From the NCBI GenBank assembly GCA_018222985.1, contig JAAEZG010000008.1:1-64000 (forward strand): a stretch of DNA of 64,000 nt. The letters run 5' to 3'. This stretch comes from Gammaproteobacteria bacterium (GTDB taxonomy: Bacteria > Pseudomonadota > Gammaproteobacteria > Enterobacterales > Alteromonadaceae). This document shows positions 1 through 12,950 of this stretch, one piece after another. Position 1 is the stretch's first letter. Each line of letters begins with the position of its first letter. Made by a program: the position numbers and the translations under genes. The notes beneath the pieces are model-generated. The model saw nothing but the letters and a program-made list of their open reading frames with translations, had not been told where the DNA came from and did no database searches.

Positions 1-91
1 CGGTCTGTCTCACTCTCATGCAAAGGTAAGATCAACCATTTAATCCGCTTACCCCTAAATTTATGGTGATTACCAACGAGAGGACATCACC

Positions 92-472
92 ATGGACCGC
101 AAATATATAATCATCGCTTTTATTTATGGCATTTTAGGCATTGCGTTAGGCATGTGGATGGCTGCTACCGCCAATCATCGACAACTTCCCACCCATACGC
201 ATATGATGCTATTAGGTTTCACTGTGCCTATTCTTTACGCCGCAATACTTAAAGTTTGGATGAAAATTACTGAACCAACCAAAGGGTTATGGATACAGTT
301 CGCATTGCACCAGACGGGTACGCTCGGGTTAAGTATTGGGCTTTATTTGCTTTACGGCGGTTTTGCCAAACGTGAGGGGTTAGATCCTTTTCTTGGTGTT
401 TCGTCGTTAGCGGCATTTGCCGGTTTCGTGCTGTTATTTTTACTCTTTCTAAAAAGAAAAAGCCCGGCATAA
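92..472 (+). CDS. Small four-helix membrane protein, function unknown
   Basis: The protein has 126 residues and about four hydrophobic segments (roughly residues 5-25, 38-55, 67-88 and 102-120), so it is an inner-membrane protein. Histidines at 29, 35, 37 and 73 sit at or near helix ends, and the THTHMMLLGF stretch recalls small proteins related to heme-copper oxidase subunit I, but no function can be assigned. A GAGAGGA ribosome site lies just ahead of the ATG. It converges on polA, and a hairpin overlaps its stop codon. I am confident it is a gene, not what it does. Confidence 0.7.
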   Translation: MDRKYIIIAFIYGILGIALGMWMAATANHRQLPTHTHMMLLGFTVPILYAAILKVWMKITEPTKGLWIQFALHQTGTLGLSIGLYLLYGGFAKREGLDPFLGVSSLAAFAGFVLLFLLFLKRKSPA

Positions 473-480
473 AGCCGGGC
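462..480 (+). terminator. GC-rich hairpin overlapping the stop of the small membrane protein gene
   Basis: A perfect 7-bp stem GCCCGGC/GCCGGGC with a 5-base loop spans the stop codon. A-rich sequence precedes it (a U-tract for a leftward transcript), while only a short A/T run follows, so it is best seen as a terminator between convergent genes. Confidence 0.5.
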
Positions 481-619
481 AAAAGTTCTTACAATCCAGG
501 GAGAGAACATCTCAGAAAGGTAATGACAAACGAACCGAGTTCATTTAATGCGCCTTTCACATGTTCAGACTGGCTGTTCAAAAATTAGTTCAAAAAAATT
601 TTTGAAAAATTCAATTTTT

Positions 620-3409
620 TTAATGAGCCTCGTCCCAATTATCGCCAACACCAGCTTCGGCAATCAATGGAACCTTAAGTTCAGCGGCGTTTTCCATAAT
701 TTCAACAAGCTTATTTTGATAGCCCGCCACCTTGTCTTCGCGAACCTCAAAGACTAATTCGTCGTGCACTTGCATGATCATCCAAACATCATCAGCGGGC
801 ACTTGCTCGCGCAAATAACTATGCACAGCGATCATCGCACGCTTAATAATATCAGCGGCGGTACCTTGCATGGGTGCGTTAATTGCTGCCCGCTCCGCTG
901 CTTTACGGCGCATGCCATTTTGCGATTTAATTTCTGGTAGCTGTAAACGGCGGCCATAAATGGTTTCAACATAGCCATCGCGCTTGGCTTGCTGCCGCGT
1001 TTCTTCCATATACTTCAACACACCAGGGAAGCGGTCGAAGTATTTGTCCACATAGTCTTGCGCTTCTTGGCGTGGAATATCGAGTTGTCGCGCTAAGCCA
1101 AACGCTGACATGCCGTAAATAAGACCAAAATTCACCGCTTTCGCACGACGGCGTTGTTCACTGGTCACTTGCTCTAACGGTACGCCAAACACTTCAGCGG
1201 CGGTGGCCTTGTGAATATCTCGGCCCTTTGAAAAGGCATCCACAAGCGCCTTGTCGCCCGATAGGTGCGCCATAATTCGCAATTCAATTTGGCTATAGTC
1301 AATGGCCATAATTTTGTAGCCATCAGGCGCCGTGAAGGCTTTTCGCACACGTCGACCCGCTTCGGTACGAATCGGAATATTTTGTAGGTTCGGGTCGCTT
1401 GAAGATAACCGGCCTGTCGCTGTCACCGCTTGATGATACGACGTATGAATACGCTGCGTGCGCGGGTTCACCATTTTAGGTAACTTGTCGGTATAGGTCG
1501 ACTTAAGCTTACTCAAACCACGGTGACTCATAATCACATTTGGCAATGGGTAATCTAGCGCCAGTTCTTGCAATACTTCTTCCGCTGTTGACGGGGCACC
1601 CTTAGGTGTCTTTTTGCGCACCGGTAGCTGTAGTTTTTCAAACAAAATTTGCTGCAGTTGCTTGGTCGAACTGAGATTAAATTCTTCGCCAGCAATGTCA
1701 TAGGCCTGCTTTTCTAAGCTTTGTAGCTCCATCGCTATTTCATGGCTTTGACGCGCCAACAATTGCGCGTCTATTTGCACGCCATGCTGCTCCATATCGA
1801 CTAACACGGGCACCAACGGCAATTCGATGTCTTGCAGCACCTGCAGTAACGACTTCTCAGCGCTAACCGTTTGCCACAACTTCTGATGTAACTGCAAGGT
1901 CACGTCAGCGTCTTCGGCTGCATAAGGGGCCGCCTGCTCTAACGCAATTTGGTTAAAGGTAATTTGTTTCGCGCCCTTACCGGCAATGTCTTCAAATGCA
2001 ATGGGCTTATGACCTAGGTACTGCAAACTCAAGCTGTCCATGTCATGCCGTGAGCCTGTACTGTTATACACATACGAAGCCAGCATGGTGTCATTGGCAA
2101 TAGCACCGAGAGAAATGTCGTAACGACGCAAAATATGGCTGTCGTACTTGAGATTTTGGCCAATGAGCTTTGGCTTGCTGCCGGTCAATAGCGGCTTGAG
2201 CTGAGCTAACACATCGGCTCGGTCTAATTGATCAGGTGCGCCAGGGTAGTCATGTGCAACCGGGATATAGCAGGCATGGCCGGGTTCAATTGCAAACGAC
2301 AACCCAACCAACTCAGCTTCCATGTAGTTCAAGCTAGTGGTTTCGGTATCAAACGCAAACTGCTCAGCTTGTTCAAGAGCTTTAACCCACTTATCAAGCT
2401 GCTCTTGGGTTATCACTACTTCATAGCCGTCGTGGCTTACTGCGGTTGCCGGTGGTGCTTGCGATGACTGTTCATGGCCCAATGCTTGGTCGCTAGCAGC
2501 GCCTTCTTCAAGCACTTCTGCTAGCCAACGACGAAACTCACATTGTTTATACAATTCAACAAGTTGATTTGTATCAGCGGGCTGAATAGTCAGCTCGTCC
2601 GGCTTAAAGTCGAGCGGCACGTCTAACTTAATGGTTGCCAGCTCACGTGACATAAGTAACGTTTCTTTATGTTCTTCGAGCTTCTCAGGCATGGTTTTCG
2701 CACCACGAAAACCAAGATCTTTAATCGCCTCAGGGTTGGCCAACATCGCATCAATTGAGCCCATACCTTGCAACATGGCTAAGGCGGTTTTTTCGCCCAC
2801 TTTCGGCAGGCCGGGAATATTGTCCGAGCTATCACCCATTAACGACAGCAAATCAATCATCTGCTCGGGTTTCACACCATATTTTTCAACCACACCGTCG
2901 TAGTCCAACAAAGTGTCGGTCATGGTATTAATTAACATGACATGGTCATTAACTAGCTGCGCCATGTCCTTATCGCCCGTACTTATTAAGGTAAAGCGCC
3001 CTTCGTCACTAGCTTGCTGCGCTAACGTACCAATGACATCGTCGGCCTCTACGTTATCAATGCACAACAATGGCAACCCTAGTGCCTGCACAATTTTGTG
3101 TAGCGGCGCTATTTGACTACGCAAATCATCAGGCATTGGTGGGCGATGCGCTTTGTACTCGGCGTAAATGTCGTTACGAAAGGTTGTGCCTTTAGCATCA
3201 AACACCACTGCCATATGCGACGGCTTATACTTTTTCAATAAGCTGCGCAGCATGTTCACCACGCCATAAATTGCGCCGGTGGGTTCGCCGGCCGAATTGG
3301 TCAAATGCGGCGGTGCGTAAAATGCACGAAATAAATAGGACGAGCCGTCAACCAAAACAAATGGATTTTCCGGAACCGTCAATGGTGCTTTTGAAGATGT
3401 TTGCGACAT
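620..3409 (-). CDS. polA: DNA polymerase I
   Basis: DNA polymerase I fills gaps and removes Okazaki primers in repair and replication. The 5'-nuclease domain comes first ([13 protein letters not shown] near the start), then a 3'-5' exonuclease domain with the intact DTETTS motif, then the polymerase domain with DYSQIELR, the O-helix [14 protein letters not shown] and the [10 protein letters not shown] motif near the C-terminus. The start at 3409 gives 929 residues, very close to the 928 of E. coli PolA. An upstream in-frame ATG at 3445 would add 12 residues but lacks a ribosome site. It stands alone, convergent with the small membrane protein gene. Confidence 0.97.
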   Translation of the reverse strand: MSQTSSKAPLTVPENPFVLVDGSSYLFRAFYAPPHLTNSAGEPTGAIYGVVNMLRSLLKKYKPSHMAVVFDAKGTTFRNDIYAEYKAHRPPMPDDLRSQIAPLHKIVQALGLPLLCIDNVEADDVIGTLAQQASDEGRFTLISTGDKDMAQLVNDHVMLINTMTDTLLDYDGVVEKYGVKPEQMIDLLSLMGDSSDNIPGLPKVGEKTALAMLQGMGSIDAMLANPEAIKDLGFRGAKTMPEKLEEHKETLLMSRELATIKLDVPLDFKPDELTIQPADTNQLVELYKQCEFRRWLAEVLEEGAASDQALGHEQSSQAPPATAVSHDGYEVVITQEQLDKWVKALEQAEQFAFDTETTSLNYMEAELVGLSFAIEPGHACYIPVAHDYPGAPDQLDRADVLAQLKPLLTGSKPKLIGQNLKYDSHILRRYDISLGAIANDTMLASYVYNSTGSRHDMDSLSLQYLGHKPIAFEDIAGKGAKQITFNQIALEQAAPYAAEDADVTLQLHQKLWQTVSAEKSLLQVLQDIELPLVPVLVDMEQHGVQIDAQLLARQSHEIAMELQSLEKQAYDIAGEEFNLSSTKQLQQILFEKLQLPVRKKTPKGAPSTAEEVLQELALDYPLPNVIMSHRGLSKLKSTYTDKLPKMVNPRTQRIHTSYHQAVTATGRLSSSDPNLQNIPIRTEAGRRVRKAFTAPDGYKIMAIDYSQIELRIMAHLSGDKALVDAFSKGRDIHKATAAEVFGVPLEQVTSEQRRRAKAVNFGLIYGMSAFGLARQLDIPRQEAQDYVDKYFDRFPGVLKYMEETRQQAKRDGYVETIYGRRLQLPEIKSQNGMRRKAAERAAINAPMQGTAADIIKRAMIAVHSYLREQVPADDVWMIMQVHDELVFEVREDKVAGYQNKLVEIMENAAELKVPLIAEAGVGDNWDEAH

Positions 3410-3488
3410 GCTGTAAATCTCAGGTATTTGCGATTGCGCTAGCATGCCATAGCTAGCTTGTGTTCGCTACTGACGCGGCTTGGCAATA

Positions 3489-3508
3489 TGTGGATACGCT
3501 GTGGATAA
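3489..3508 (-). promoter_or_regulatory. Two tandem DnaA-box-like 9-mers upstream of polA
   Basis: TGTGGATAC (3489-3497) and TGTGGATAA (3500-3508) lie in the same orientation 11 bp apart. The second is the exact reverse complement of the consensus TTATCCACA and the first differs at one base. They lie about 80 bp upstream of the polA start, where DnaA could control polA or be titrated. Confidence 0.5.
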
Positions 3509-3831
3509 GTCTGTTGAAAACGACAAATCCTGCCAGTTGAAGATCCTTGATCTCTGGCGTGCTATTTTTTCTGAATGTCTTGAAAAACAAGGGGTTCGAA
3601 GAAATCCTGAAGCCCTAACTGCGTTTTATTCTTATTTTGTATCAGCTGTGGAAACTGATTTTTGCCCTCGCCAACATGAGGATCATGTTTTTGAGTGAGC
3701 TTTTTGATTCAATTTGAATCGAACAGAAAGACTAACACATTGTTGGTTGATTGCCAGTAGCAAATTGAAATTTTTTAGAACAATTTTTGCGCGTTAACTG
3801 ACGACTATATGCGCAAAAGGAATCAACATTC

Positions 3832-3882
3832 ATGAAGTTTTTCTATATACTGCTTGTCATAGTTCTTGCAAAAGCATTGTGA
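3832..3882 (+). CDS. Possible 16-residue hydrophobic peptide
   Basis: An ATG at 3832, preceded by AAGGA nine bases upstream, opens a frame encoding MKFFYILLVIVLAKAL and a stop. The peptide has one Lys and a run of hydrophobic residues, like a tiny membrane peptide or a stranded signal sequence. No family is recognisable and chance is a fair explanation in AT-rich DNA. Confidence 0.2.
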   Translation: MKFFYILLVIVLAKAL

Positions 3883-3950
3883 ACTAATGTTTACTAGGTA
3901 ATGTATACACATAGTGAGCAACACTATCCAGCCAACCAAAATGTGGTGTT

Positions 3951-4229
3951 ATGGAAACAGAAACAATGAACCTAACCAAAGAAGAGCTGCGCCAACTCGA
4001 GGATTTCGAGCGTCGTCGCATCGCTTTAAACCAAACTGAATGGTGGGAACGGTTATCCATGGACCAGAAATTTGGCGTGTACCAGTTGCAGAAGTTCGGT
4101 TTTGACCTCGCCTTTATTCGCAACACAGAAGACGGCCCGTTAGCGGTTGTGCGCCGCGGCAGTGAGTTTGCCACGGTCAACCATGAGGGTGATGTTGATT
4201 TAAGCCCGAATATTGTCTTACGCGACTAA
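3951..4229 (+). CDS. Conserved-looking hypothetical protein, 92 residues
   Basis: A soluble, charged 92-residue protein with no signal peptide or membrane segment. The N-terminal third (TKEELRQLEDFERRRIALNQ) is probably helical. The remainder (KFGVYQLQKFGFDLAFIRNTEDGPLAVVRRGSEFATVNHEGDV) looks like a small beta-rich fold. An internal ATG at 3966 is an alternative start. It converges on aroE with 15 bp between the stops, and the same slot near aroE carries small hypotheticals in related genomes. Function unknown. Confidence 0.65.
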   Translation: METETMNLTKEELRQLEDFERRRIALNQTEWWERLSMDQKFGVYQLQKFGFDLAFIRNTEDGPLAVVRRGSEFATVNHEGDVDLSPNIVLRD

Positions 4230-4244
4230 TTCCATTTAAACCGC

Positions 4245-5079
4245 TTACCCTTTTAGCTGTGAGCGCAGCTGTTCTATAACTTGTTGGGTGTTTACCCGCT
4301 CCAAGTCATGCCAAAGTTTAAATGCAACAGCAGCCTGCTCGACTAACATTCCAAGCCCATCAAACACATCGTTAACCTCGGCATTTTGCGCTTGCTGCAT
4401 GAATACCGTGGGCTTAGCCCCATACATCATGTCATAAGCACAGGTTGCCTTAGCGAGTTCAGACGCTTCTATCGGCAATAACGCCGTTCCTGACTTGTCA
4501 CTTAAAGAAATACTGGTTGCGTTGATCACCAAAGCACCTGTGGGTATCGCTAATGCATCAAACGCGCATGCAGTGACACGGCTGTCTTGGGTATCTTCTA
4601 CTAGTTGCTGAGCCCGTTCTAAAGTTCGATTAACAACGGTGACTGAGGTCACCGGCTGCTCTAATAACGCATACAGAGCACCGCGCGCCGCGCCGCCAGC
4701 GCCCAACAGCACGACCGCCCGTTGGTTGAGTTGTTGGTGACAATTCACGCGTAAGTCAGTGATTAAGCCAATACCGTCAGTATTGTCACCGAGCAGTTGG
4801 CCAAAGCCCAAAGGAATGAGCGTATTCACCGCCCGCGCCTTTGCCGCCCGTGTAGTAAGATGGGTGACTAGCTCATAAGCAGACTCTTTGAAAGGTACAG
4901 TAACGTTTGCGCCGGCACCGCCACAGTAAAAGAAGTCACTGACTGCGCGACGAAACTGGCCAGCCGATGTTAAACTGGGCAAATAACGTATGCCCAAACC
5001 ATGCTGTGCGGCAAACGCATCATGAATTTGCGGTGACAAACTATGTGCAACCGGATTCCCAAATACTGTAAAAAACGCC

Positions 5080-5081
<2 letters not shown>
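4245..5081 (-). CDS. aroE: Shikimate dehydrogenase
   Basis: AroE reduces 3-dehydroshikimate to shikimate with NADPH in aromatic amino-acid biosynthesis. The start FFTVFGNPVAHSLSPQIH is the family signature, where the two Ser residues bind shikimate. NVTVPFKE carries the catalytic Lys, GDNTDGIG binds substrate, and GAGGAARGA with NRT forms the NADP site. The start at 5081 gives 278 residues and follows GAGGAAATTAAAC, a good ribosome site; a frame start at 5114 would add 11 unlikely residues. The ATG overlaps the divergent globin ATG within CATG. Confidence 0.95.
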
Positions 5082-6979
<1,898 letters not shown>

Positions 6980-7020
6980 TCAACTAGTCTCTTGGTTAGT
7001 CGTTGCTCTATGATTGACGG

Positions 7021-7416
7021 CTATTTTATCGAAGATTTGTAGTCGCAGGAATCATCAGCGCAAACCCAGCGTTCACCCGCGGATGTTTTTTTCTTCAGCA
7101 ACAACGGAAACTGGCATTTGGGGCACGGCTCTTGCACTGGCGGTAGATTAACGGAGTACTTGCACTTGGGGTACTGGTCGCAAGCATAAAAAGAATTGCC
7201 GAAGCGGCTTGTTTTTTGCACTAGCTTGCCTTGCTGACATACAGGGCAGGCGGCATCGGTGCCGGGGTCAAAATCAGCGGCGGTCATATAGTCGCAGTCG
7301 GGGTATCCACTGCAGCCAACATAAAGCCCAAAGCGGCCTTTTTTAAGTTGCAGATCGCGCTCACACCGGGGGCAAGGCACACCCAGCGACTGCGGCTCTA
7401 AGAAGTTATCGGTCAT
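7021..7416 (-). CDS. yrdD: Topoisomerase I-like triple zinc-ribbon protein
   Basis: The 131-residue protein is made almost wholly of three Cys4 zinc ribbons like those at the C-terminus of topoisomerase I: CPRC...CSGYPDC, CPVC...CDQYPKC and CPKC...CADDSC. It lacks the topoisomerase catalytic domain. Nucleic-acid binding is likely, and the exact role is not known. It begins one base after the smg stop, in the conserved dprA-smg-yrdD-tsaC order. Confidence 0.9.
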   Translation of the reverse strand: MTDNFLEPQSLGVPCPRCERDLQLKKGRFGLYVGCSGYPDCDYMTAADFDPGTDAACPVCQQGKLVQKTSRFGNSFYACDQYPKCKYSVNLPPVQEPCPKCQFPLLLKKKTSAGERWVCADDSCDYKSSIK

Positions 7417-7890
7417 TTAATGCAATAAACCCTCGGGTTCCTCAAACAGCAAGCCTTCCATTTGGTCATAAGCGTCTTCGTGCCCTGGTACGTTAAACAG
7501 CACCATGAGCACCACCCATTTCAAATCATCCAGCGTAAACTGCTGAGTGTCTAGCTCCATAACACGGTCAATAACCATTTCGCGTGTGGCGAAGTCTAAC
7601 ACACCAAGGTTTTCAAGGTACATTAAGAACCCACGGCTGGCACAATCCAGACGTGCAACTTCTTCGGCCGTAAAGACCCGTGTACTACTGTTCGGCGACT
7701 TATTCACGTATGGCAACGTTTGGCTATCTTGCAAGTCAGCCAAGCGCTCTAACCAAGCTAAAGCTTTGTGAATTTCCTGACGGTGAAACCCTGCACGCGT
7801 CAGTTCATCGGTAAGCTCGTCATGGTTTACCACAACCTCCATGTCCGAATGAATAAAGTTTTCGAACAAGTACATGAGGATATCAAACAT
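7417..7890 (-). CDS. smg: Smg family protein (DUF494)
   Basis: The 157 residues match the Smg/DUF494 family: [16 protein letters not shown] at the start, a helical core rich in acidic residues, and [28 protein letters not shown] near the end. The family is widespread beside dprA in gammaproteobacteria, but its function is unsettled. The gene sits two bases from dprA and abuts yrdD, so it is almost certainly co-transcribed with them. Confidence 0.93.
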   Translation of the reverse strand: MFDILMYLFENFIHSDMEVVVNHDELTDELTRAGFHRQEIHKALAWLERLADLQDSQTLPYVNKSPNSSTRVFTAEEVARLDCASRGFLMYLENLGVLDFATREMVIDRVMELDTQQFTLDDLKWVVLMVLFNVPGHEDAYDQMEGLLFEEPEGLLH

Positions 7891-7892
7891 CG

Positions 7893-8948
7893 TTAGCGCC
7901 TCCCCATTTTTATATAACCACCTGTAACCGAGGTTACATGCCCTTCTAACTCAAGTAACACCAACTGTTCAGTGACAGTAGCAACCGGTAGTCCGCTGCG
8001 CGCCACTATAGTGTCTATTGAAGTAACCTCTAAACCCACATTAGCCAACAATTTACGGTTTGCCAAGCTTCGCGAGCTATTTATTTGCGCCACTTCTGCG
8101 CCGTTTGTCTCTGTTAAAGATGGGGGCACCGGCGGCAAATTCAATTCTTGTAATATATCGTCTACGGTCGTGGCCAGTGCGGCGCCCTCTTTAAGTAACT
8201 TATGGCAGCCACTATGCGCCACGTTCCATATCGAGCCAGGCACTGCCATAACGGTTTTTTGTTGCTCTCTCGCCAAGGCTGCAGTGACTAAGGTTCCGCT
8301 TTGATACTTGGCTTCAATAACAACAACCAGTTCGGCTAATCCACTAAGAATACGGTTGCGGCGGGGAAAATGATCCTTCTTTGGTGGCATACCCGGCGCA
8401 AATTCGGTAATAACCAAACCACTTTGCATAATTTGCTGCTGCAATTGCCGATTATGTGCTGGGTAATAAATATCTGGGCCAGTACCCAACACGGCTAAGG
8501 TTTTCCCCTCTGCCAACGCTGCCCGATGGGCCTCGGCGTCAATACCTTTTGCCAAACCACTACTTACCACAAGCCCTGAGCGCGCCAACCCGCGAGCAAA
8601 GTGGTTGGCCGTGTGTTGCCCCACCGGCGAGGCATTGCGGCTACCTATAATTGCGACCATGCGGGCCTGCAAACAGCGAAGGTCGCCATGCGCAAATAAC
8701 ACCAATGGCGGGTCACTGATATGTTTTAACGGCTCTGGGTAGCGTTCGTCACGTAAGTGAATAACATGGCAATTGGGTTGCGTGGCCCAGCGCTGTAGCC
8801 GTTCAATGTAGGCCGGCGCAATGTTTACTTCAGGCAACGGGGCTCGAATAAAGATTTGCTCAAGGGAGCTTAGGCTGCGTAAATATTTGCGATGGGTGCT
8901 CGGCGCACTCGCCATAGCGAGTAGCGCCTTCGCGGTTTCAGCTTCCAT
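7893..8948 (-). CDS. dprA: DNA-processing protein DprA
   Basis: DprA binds incoming single-stranded DNA and loads RecA during natural transformation. The Rossmann-like core is clear: [68 protein letters not shown] and [12 protein letters not shown]-terminal winged-helix (DML1-like) domain follows at about residues 290-351. The length of 351 is normal, though the N-terminal SAM-like part is short. It follows the LysM gene by 31 bp. Confidence 0.96.
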   Translation of the reverse strand: MEAETAKALLAMASAPSTHRKYLRSLSSLEQIFIRAPLPEVNIAPAYIERLQRWATQPNCHVIHLRDERYPEPLKHISDPPLVLFAHGDLRCLQARMVAIIGSRNASPVGQHTANHFARGLARSGLVVSSGLAKGIDAEAHRAALAEGKTLAVLGTGPDIYYPAHNRQLQQQIMQSGLVITEFAPGMPPKKDHFPRRNRILSGLAELVVVIEAKYQSGTLVTAALAREQQKTVMAVPGSIWNVAHSGCHKLLKEGAALATTVDDILQELNLPPVPPSLTETNGAEVAQINSSRSLANRKLLANVGLEVTSIDTIVARSGLPVATVTEQLVLLELEGHVTSVTGGYIKMGRR

Positions 8949-8979
8949 GCCGATAACCTCTCTTGTGAGTTATGAAAAA

Positions 8980-10065
8980 TTAGAGTTTGAGTGGAATAAA
9001 GTAATCACCAATGCTCATCCATTCGCGTGAGCGAACCACAATGGCAAAGCTGGTTTGTTCCTGAATCTCAAGCACAAGCATTTGCGATGTCGCAGACACC
9101 GGCAGTTGCAACGTGTTGCGCCACAACCGTGAGATATGGTCTGCCGGCTTGTAGTAGTTCACTAAGGTTATTTCTTCACCATCAACAAATAGTGTTGAGC
9201 CTGGCCGAATGGCTTGATACATCTGGCCAACTTCAACGCCGTGTTGACGCCCGCGGTTTAGCACCACCACATCATATGGGCCCTGCTCTTTGCGATTATT
9301 CAATGAGGCAATAATCTGACCGTCAAGCTGGCCACCTGATTCAGGCACAATCACGTCTGGAATATTTAACGGCTGTGAGGCCAGTAAATAATCACCGCGA
9401 CGAATTTCTCGTTGTATTCGGCTTAACTCACCTTCAGCAAGTTCGCCAGCATTGTAGGTCACGGTGACATCACCGACGTAACGCAGCAACTCACCACCTT
9501 CAATGGGCTCAACCGGCGTAAATGCGCTATATGTGGTTTTTTCAACATTGCCTTTAATAAACACCGGCAACATACCGTTCACACGCGGAGCGCCACGATT
9601 ATCACCCAAAATTTGCGGCGTGTTCTCTAACACTTCAGCGGTTATTACGCGATGTTCGGTTAACAATGGCGCTAACATATCGCGCGAGAAGGTCGGAATC
9701 GGGTTGTCTTTGCTCTTCACTTGCCCTTCAGGCAACAAAGTTTTGTGCGCTTTACGTGTCAGCTGCGGCTTGCCATCTACCCAAACCAGCAATAACCGAT
9801 CGCCAGGGTAAATGAGGTGTGGATTCGCAACGCCTTCGTTAATGCGCCAAAGCTCGGGCCAATACCAAGGGTCATTGAGGTACAATTCTGAGATATCCCA
9901 CAGCGTGTCGCCTTTTTTCACCACATATTCTTGGGGTGCGCCTTCACGAAGTTGCAGAATATCGCCTTTGGTTTGTTGTGTTTCAGACTGCGCCATAACA
10001 ACATGCAGAGGTGAAACCAGCAGAAAACCGATTAATGCAATCGCCGGTAGTTGCCATTTAGTCAT
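8980..10065 (-). CDS. Secreted LysM-domain peptidoglycan-binding protein
   Basis: A signal peptide (MTKWQLPAIALIGFLLVSPLHVVMA, cleavage near A25) leads a 361-residue protein. One LysM domain lies at about residues 48-95 (YVVKKGDTLWDISELYLND, ending NPHLIYPGDRLLL), which binds N-acetylglucosamine in the cell wall. The remaining 250 residues are beta-rich with no catalytic motif. LysM proteins of this kind commonly lie between dprA and def. It is divergent from def with 81 bp between starts. Confidence 0.9.
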   Translation of the reverse strand: MTKWQLPAIALIGFLLVSPLHVVMAQSETQQTKGDILQLREGAPQEYVVKKGDTLWDISELYLNDPWYWPELWRINEGVANPHLIYPGDRLLLVWVDGKPQLTRKAHKTLLPEGQVKSKDNPIPTFSRDMLAPLLTEHRVITAEVLENTPQILGDNRGAPRVNGMLPVFIKGNVEKTTYSAFTPVEPIEGGELLRYVGDVTVTYNAGELAEGELSRIQREIRRGDYLLASQPLNIPDVIVPESGGQLDGQIIASLNNRKEQGPYDVVVLNRGRQHGVEVGQMYQAIRPGSTLFVDGEEITLVNYYKPADHISRLWRNTLQLPVSATSQMLVLEIQEQTSFAIVVRSREWMSIGDYFIPLKL

Positions 10066-10146
10066 GTCGTGCTCCGTTGTAAAACCGTGTGTTCATCCTC
10101 AAATTACGTTAAAATCACGCAAGATGAAACTAGCGAATGAAAGGTT

Positions 10147-10650
10147 ATGAGTAAATTAACAATTTTAAAATATCCCGACGAACGATTACGCACGGTCGCA
10201 CAACCAATTAATACGGTTGACGATGCCCTGCGTGCCGACATCGATAATATGTTCGAAACCATGTACGACTCCAATGGCGTCGGCTTGGCAGCGACTCAAG
10301 TCGATATTCACAAGCGTCTGTTCATTGCTGACTGCAGCGAAGATCAGAACGAGCCACAGGTGTTTATTAACCCAGAGATTACAGCACAAGAAGGCCATTT
10401 CACCAATGAAGAAGGCTGCTTGTCGTTTCCGGGCGTTTACGCAAAAGTAGAACGCGCCGGCAAAGTCACTGTGCAAGCCCTTGATCGCCATGGTGAGTCG
10501 TTTAGCTTAACCGCTGAAGGCTTGCTCGCCATCTGCATTCAGCATGAAATCGATCATCTTAATGGTAAGCTTTTCGTCGACTACTTGTCGCCGCTTAAAC
10601 GTGACCGCATTCGTAAAAAACTCGAAAAAGAAGCGCGCCTTCAAGCTTAA
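10147..10650 (+). CDS. def: Peptide deformylase
   Basis: Def removes the formyl group from nascent N-terminal methionine. All three metal-site motifs are present: [18 protein letters not shown] (metal-binding Cys) and QHEIDHLNG (HExxH). The 167 residues match the E. coli length of 169. It heads the rightward def-fmt-rsmB-trkA run; 18 bp separate it from fmt, and the latter genes overlap by ATGA. Confidence 0.98.
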   Translation: MSKLTILKYPDERLRTVAQPINTVDDALRADIDNMFETMYDSNGVGLAATQVDIHKRLFIADCSEDQNEPQVFINPEITAQEGHFTNEEGCLSFPGVYAKVERAGKVTVQALDRHGESFSLTAEGLLAICIQHEIDHLNGKLFVDYLSPLKRDRIRKKLEKEARLQA

Positions 10651-10668
10651 AGGATAGCCAACATTAGC

Positions 10669-11640
10669 ATGAATAAGTTACGCGTTGTTTTTGCCGGCAC
10701 GCCCGAGTTTGCGGCTGAACACTTGCAGGCCCTTTTGAACGACTCGGCGCTCGACGTTGTTGCGGTGTACACGCAACCCGATCGCCCTGCCGGCCGTGGC
10801 AAAAAACTGCAAGCTAGCCCAGTTAAAGTATTAGCCGAAAGCCACCGTTTGCCAGTGATGCAACCCGTCAACTTTAAAAGTGACGAGGCCAAGGCGCAGC
10901 TAGCTGACTTCGCTGCGGACGTGATGGTGGTGGTGGCCTATGGCTTATTGCTGCCGCAAGCCGTGTTAGATATTCCTCGGTTAGGCTGCATTAATGTTCA
11001 TGGGTCATTATTGCCGCGCTGGCGGGGCGCCGCTCCCATTCAGCGCGCACTTTGGGCTGGCGATAGCGAAACCGGTGTTGCCGTGATGCAAATGGAGGCT
11101 GGCCTTGATACTGGCCCAGTACTACAAGAGGCTCGCTTAACTATTGAGGCTACGGATACTTCCGCGTCACTTTACACCAAGCTTGCCGCGCTAGGCCCAC
11201 AAGCCTTAGTGGCAACGCTTCACGACTTAGAAAACTATCAAGCCAACGCTGTGGTGCAAGACAATGCCCTAGCCACCTATGCGAAAAAACTTAGCAAAGA
11301 AGAAGCCCAATTAGACTGGAATCAGCCTGCTGATGTGCTCGAACGCTGGGTTCGTGCCTTTAACCCGTGGCCCATTTGCTGGCTAACCACGGCAACAGGT
11401 GATGTGATTAAAATATGGCAGGCCGATGTTGTGCCCGGTGGCCAGCACCAAGCTGGCACCATTATTCAGGCAGACAAAAGTGGCATTGTGGTACAAACCG
11501 CACAACACGCATTGCGCTTGTTGCAGTTACAACCGCCGGGTAAAAAACCCATGGCTGCAGCCGATTTCCTCAATGGCCGCGCCGACTGGCTAAGCCCAGG
11601 CTGCGTGTTGGCAAGCCCAATCGCAGAGACAGCAAAATGA
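10669..11640 (+). CDS. fmt: Methionyl-tRNA formyltransferase
   Basis: Fmt transfers formyl from 10-formyl-tetrahydrofolate to initiator Met-tRNA. The N-terminal formyltransferase domain has [29 protein letters not shown] and the folate-site block [20 protein letters not shown] followed by [17 protein letters not shown]. The C-terminal OB-fold domain starts near residue 205. The 323-residue length is typical. Its stop overlaps the rsmB start by 4 bp. Confidence 0.98.
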   Translation: MNKLRVVFAGTPEFAAEHLQALLNDSALDVVAVYTQPDRPAGRGKKLQASPVKVLAESHRLPVMQPVNFKSDEAKAQLADFAADVMVVVAYGLLLPQAVLDIPRLGCINVHGSLLPRWRGAAPIQRALWAGDSETGVAVMQMEAGLDTGPVLQEARLTIEATDTSASLYTKLAALGPQALVATLHDLENYQANAVVQDNALATYAKKLSKEEAQLDWNQPADVLERWVRAFNPWPICWLTTATGDVIKIWQADVVPGGQHQAGTIIQADKSGIVVQTAQHALRLLQLQPPGKKPMAAADFLNGRADWLSPGCVLASPIAETAK

Positions 11641-12950
11641 GTCAACAATCGCTTCGCCCAGGGGCCGCAAGCCGAGCCGTCGCCGCCCAAGCTATCTTTC
11701 AGGTGGTTGAACAAGGTCGCTCGTTAAGCCAAGCCCTGCCAACGTTAAGTCGTCAACTAACGGCGCGTGACCGTGGTCTGGCGCAGGCACTTGCTTACGG
11801 GGTGCTGCGTTATCTGCCACAACTAAATTTCATGGTGGGCTCGTTACTTGCCAAACCGCTTAAGGGCGAATTAAAACCACTTCATTCATTGTTACTGGTT
11901 GGTGCCTACCAGCTGGCCTATATGGGTTCAGCAGAGCACGCAGCCGTGTCGGCAACCGTGGACGCAGCATTGGTGCTAAAACGCGCCAAACAGAAGGGTT
12001 TGGTCAATGGTGTGCTGCGCAATATTCAGCGGCAACTGCCACAGCTACTGAAGCAATTAGAACAGAAACCGGCGTTAGCCCACGGCCACCCGCGCTGGTT
12101 GGCAGAGCGCATTGAAAAAGCATACCCCAAGCAAGCGGCGCGTATTTTTACTGCCAATAATGAGCAGGCGCCGATGTGGCTACGAATTAACACCCAAAAG
12201 ACCAATCGAACCGACTACATGCAGCTACTGCGCGCTGCGGATATCGCGGTGGTTGAAGACGCGCCACTGACAACAGCGATTTGCCTTGCTGAGCCAGTAG
12301 ATGTTTACTCGTTACCGCATTTCACCGACGGTTGGGTGTCGGTACAAGACATTGCCGCCCAACATGCAGCGTGGCTACTTGACGCGCAAGCAGGCGAAAA
12401 CATTCTTGATTGCTGTGCTGCGCCAGGCGGCAAAACAGCCCACATTCTAGAGCTGCAGCCGACCGCCAATGTGTTGGCAATTGATGCCGACGCCAAACGC
12501 CTAGAGCGCGTGCACGAAAACTTGACGCGACTGCAGCTAAACGCCGAAGTAAAAGCGGCCGATGCGACTGCACCTAGTGATTGGTGGGACGGTCAGTTAT
12601 TTGACCGGATTTTACTGGACGCCCCCTGCTCGGCAACAGGCGTCATTCGGCGCCACCCAGACATTAAATGGTTACGCCGCAATGACGATATTGCGGAACT
12701 TGCCGCGTTACAGGCACGAATTCTTGACGCCTTATGGCCAACATTAAAGCCGGGCGGCACCTTGGTTTACGCAACCTGTTCTATACTGCCTGAGGAAAAT
12801 AACCTGCAGATTGAGGCGTTTAAACAGCGCCATGCGAATGCCATTGCAGTTGCAACAGGTCCGCAAGACAGCGTAGAGTGGCAATGGTTACCCGGTAATG
12901 AACATAACGGGGATGGTTTTTACTTCGCAAAACTGGAAAAGCGTGCATGA
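11637..12950 (+). CDS. rsmB: 16S rRNA m5C967 methyltransferase
   Basis: RsmB methylates C967 of 16S rRNA. An N-terminal NusB-like RNA-binding domain (about residues 5-140) precedes the SAM-dependent methyltransferase domain. The latter has the SAM loop [14 protein letters not shown], the catalytic-site block [18 protein letters not shown] and the nucleophilic Cys in [11 protein letters not shown]. The length of 437 is normal. ATGA overlaps join it to fmt and trkA. Confidence 0.97.
   Translation: MSQQSLRPGAASRAVAAQAIFQVVEQGRSLSQALPTLSRQLTARDRGLAQALAYGVLRYLPQLNFMVGSLLAKPLKGELKPLHSLLLVGAYQLAYMGSAEHAAVSATVDAALVLKRAKQKGLVNGVLRNIQRQLPQLLKQLEQKPALAHGHPRWLAERIEKAYPKQAARIFTANNEQAPMWLRINTQKTNRTDYMQLLRAADIAVVEDAPLTTAICLAEPVDVYSLPHFTDGWVSVQDIAAQHAAWLLDAQAGENILDCCAAPGGKTAHILELQPTANVLAIDADAKRLERVHENLTRLQLNAEVKAADATAPSDWWDGQLFDRILLDAPCSATGVIRRHPDIKWLRRNDDIAELAALQARILDALWPTLKPGGTLVYATCSILPEENNLQIEAFKQRHANAIAVATGPQDSVEWQWLPGNEHNGDGFYFAKLEKRA

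Larger units (their letters stand above)
3410..3950. other. AT-rich gene-poor gap upstream of polA
   Basis: This stretch separates polA from the next rightward gene. It holds two DnaA-box-like sequences (3489-3508), three GATC sites, a third DnaA-like 9-mer GTATACACA at 3903, and a 16-residue peptide reading frame at 3832. An open frame from a TTG at 3480 runs through the DnaA boxes and has no ribosome site, so I do not accept it as a gene. Promoters for polA and for the 92-residue protein should lie here, but none stands out. Confidence 0.4.

Noticed and set aside
589..606. TTCAAAAA/TTTTTGAA palindrome after the small membrane protein gene
   Set aside because: It is made almost wholly of A and T and can be explained by base composition; at best part of a weak polA terminator.
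473..619. A Spot 42-like small RNA downstream of polA
   Set aside because: In enterics spf lies near polA, but the sequence here shows no recognisable Spot 42 body or terminator.
548..757. Open frame of 69 codons over the polA 3' end
   Set aside because: It mostly lies opposite polA coding sequence in another frame and has no ribosome site.
3480..3698. Open frame of 72 codons upstream of polA
   Set aside because: It starts with TTG without a ribosome site, overlaps the DnaA boxes and encodes nothing recognisable.
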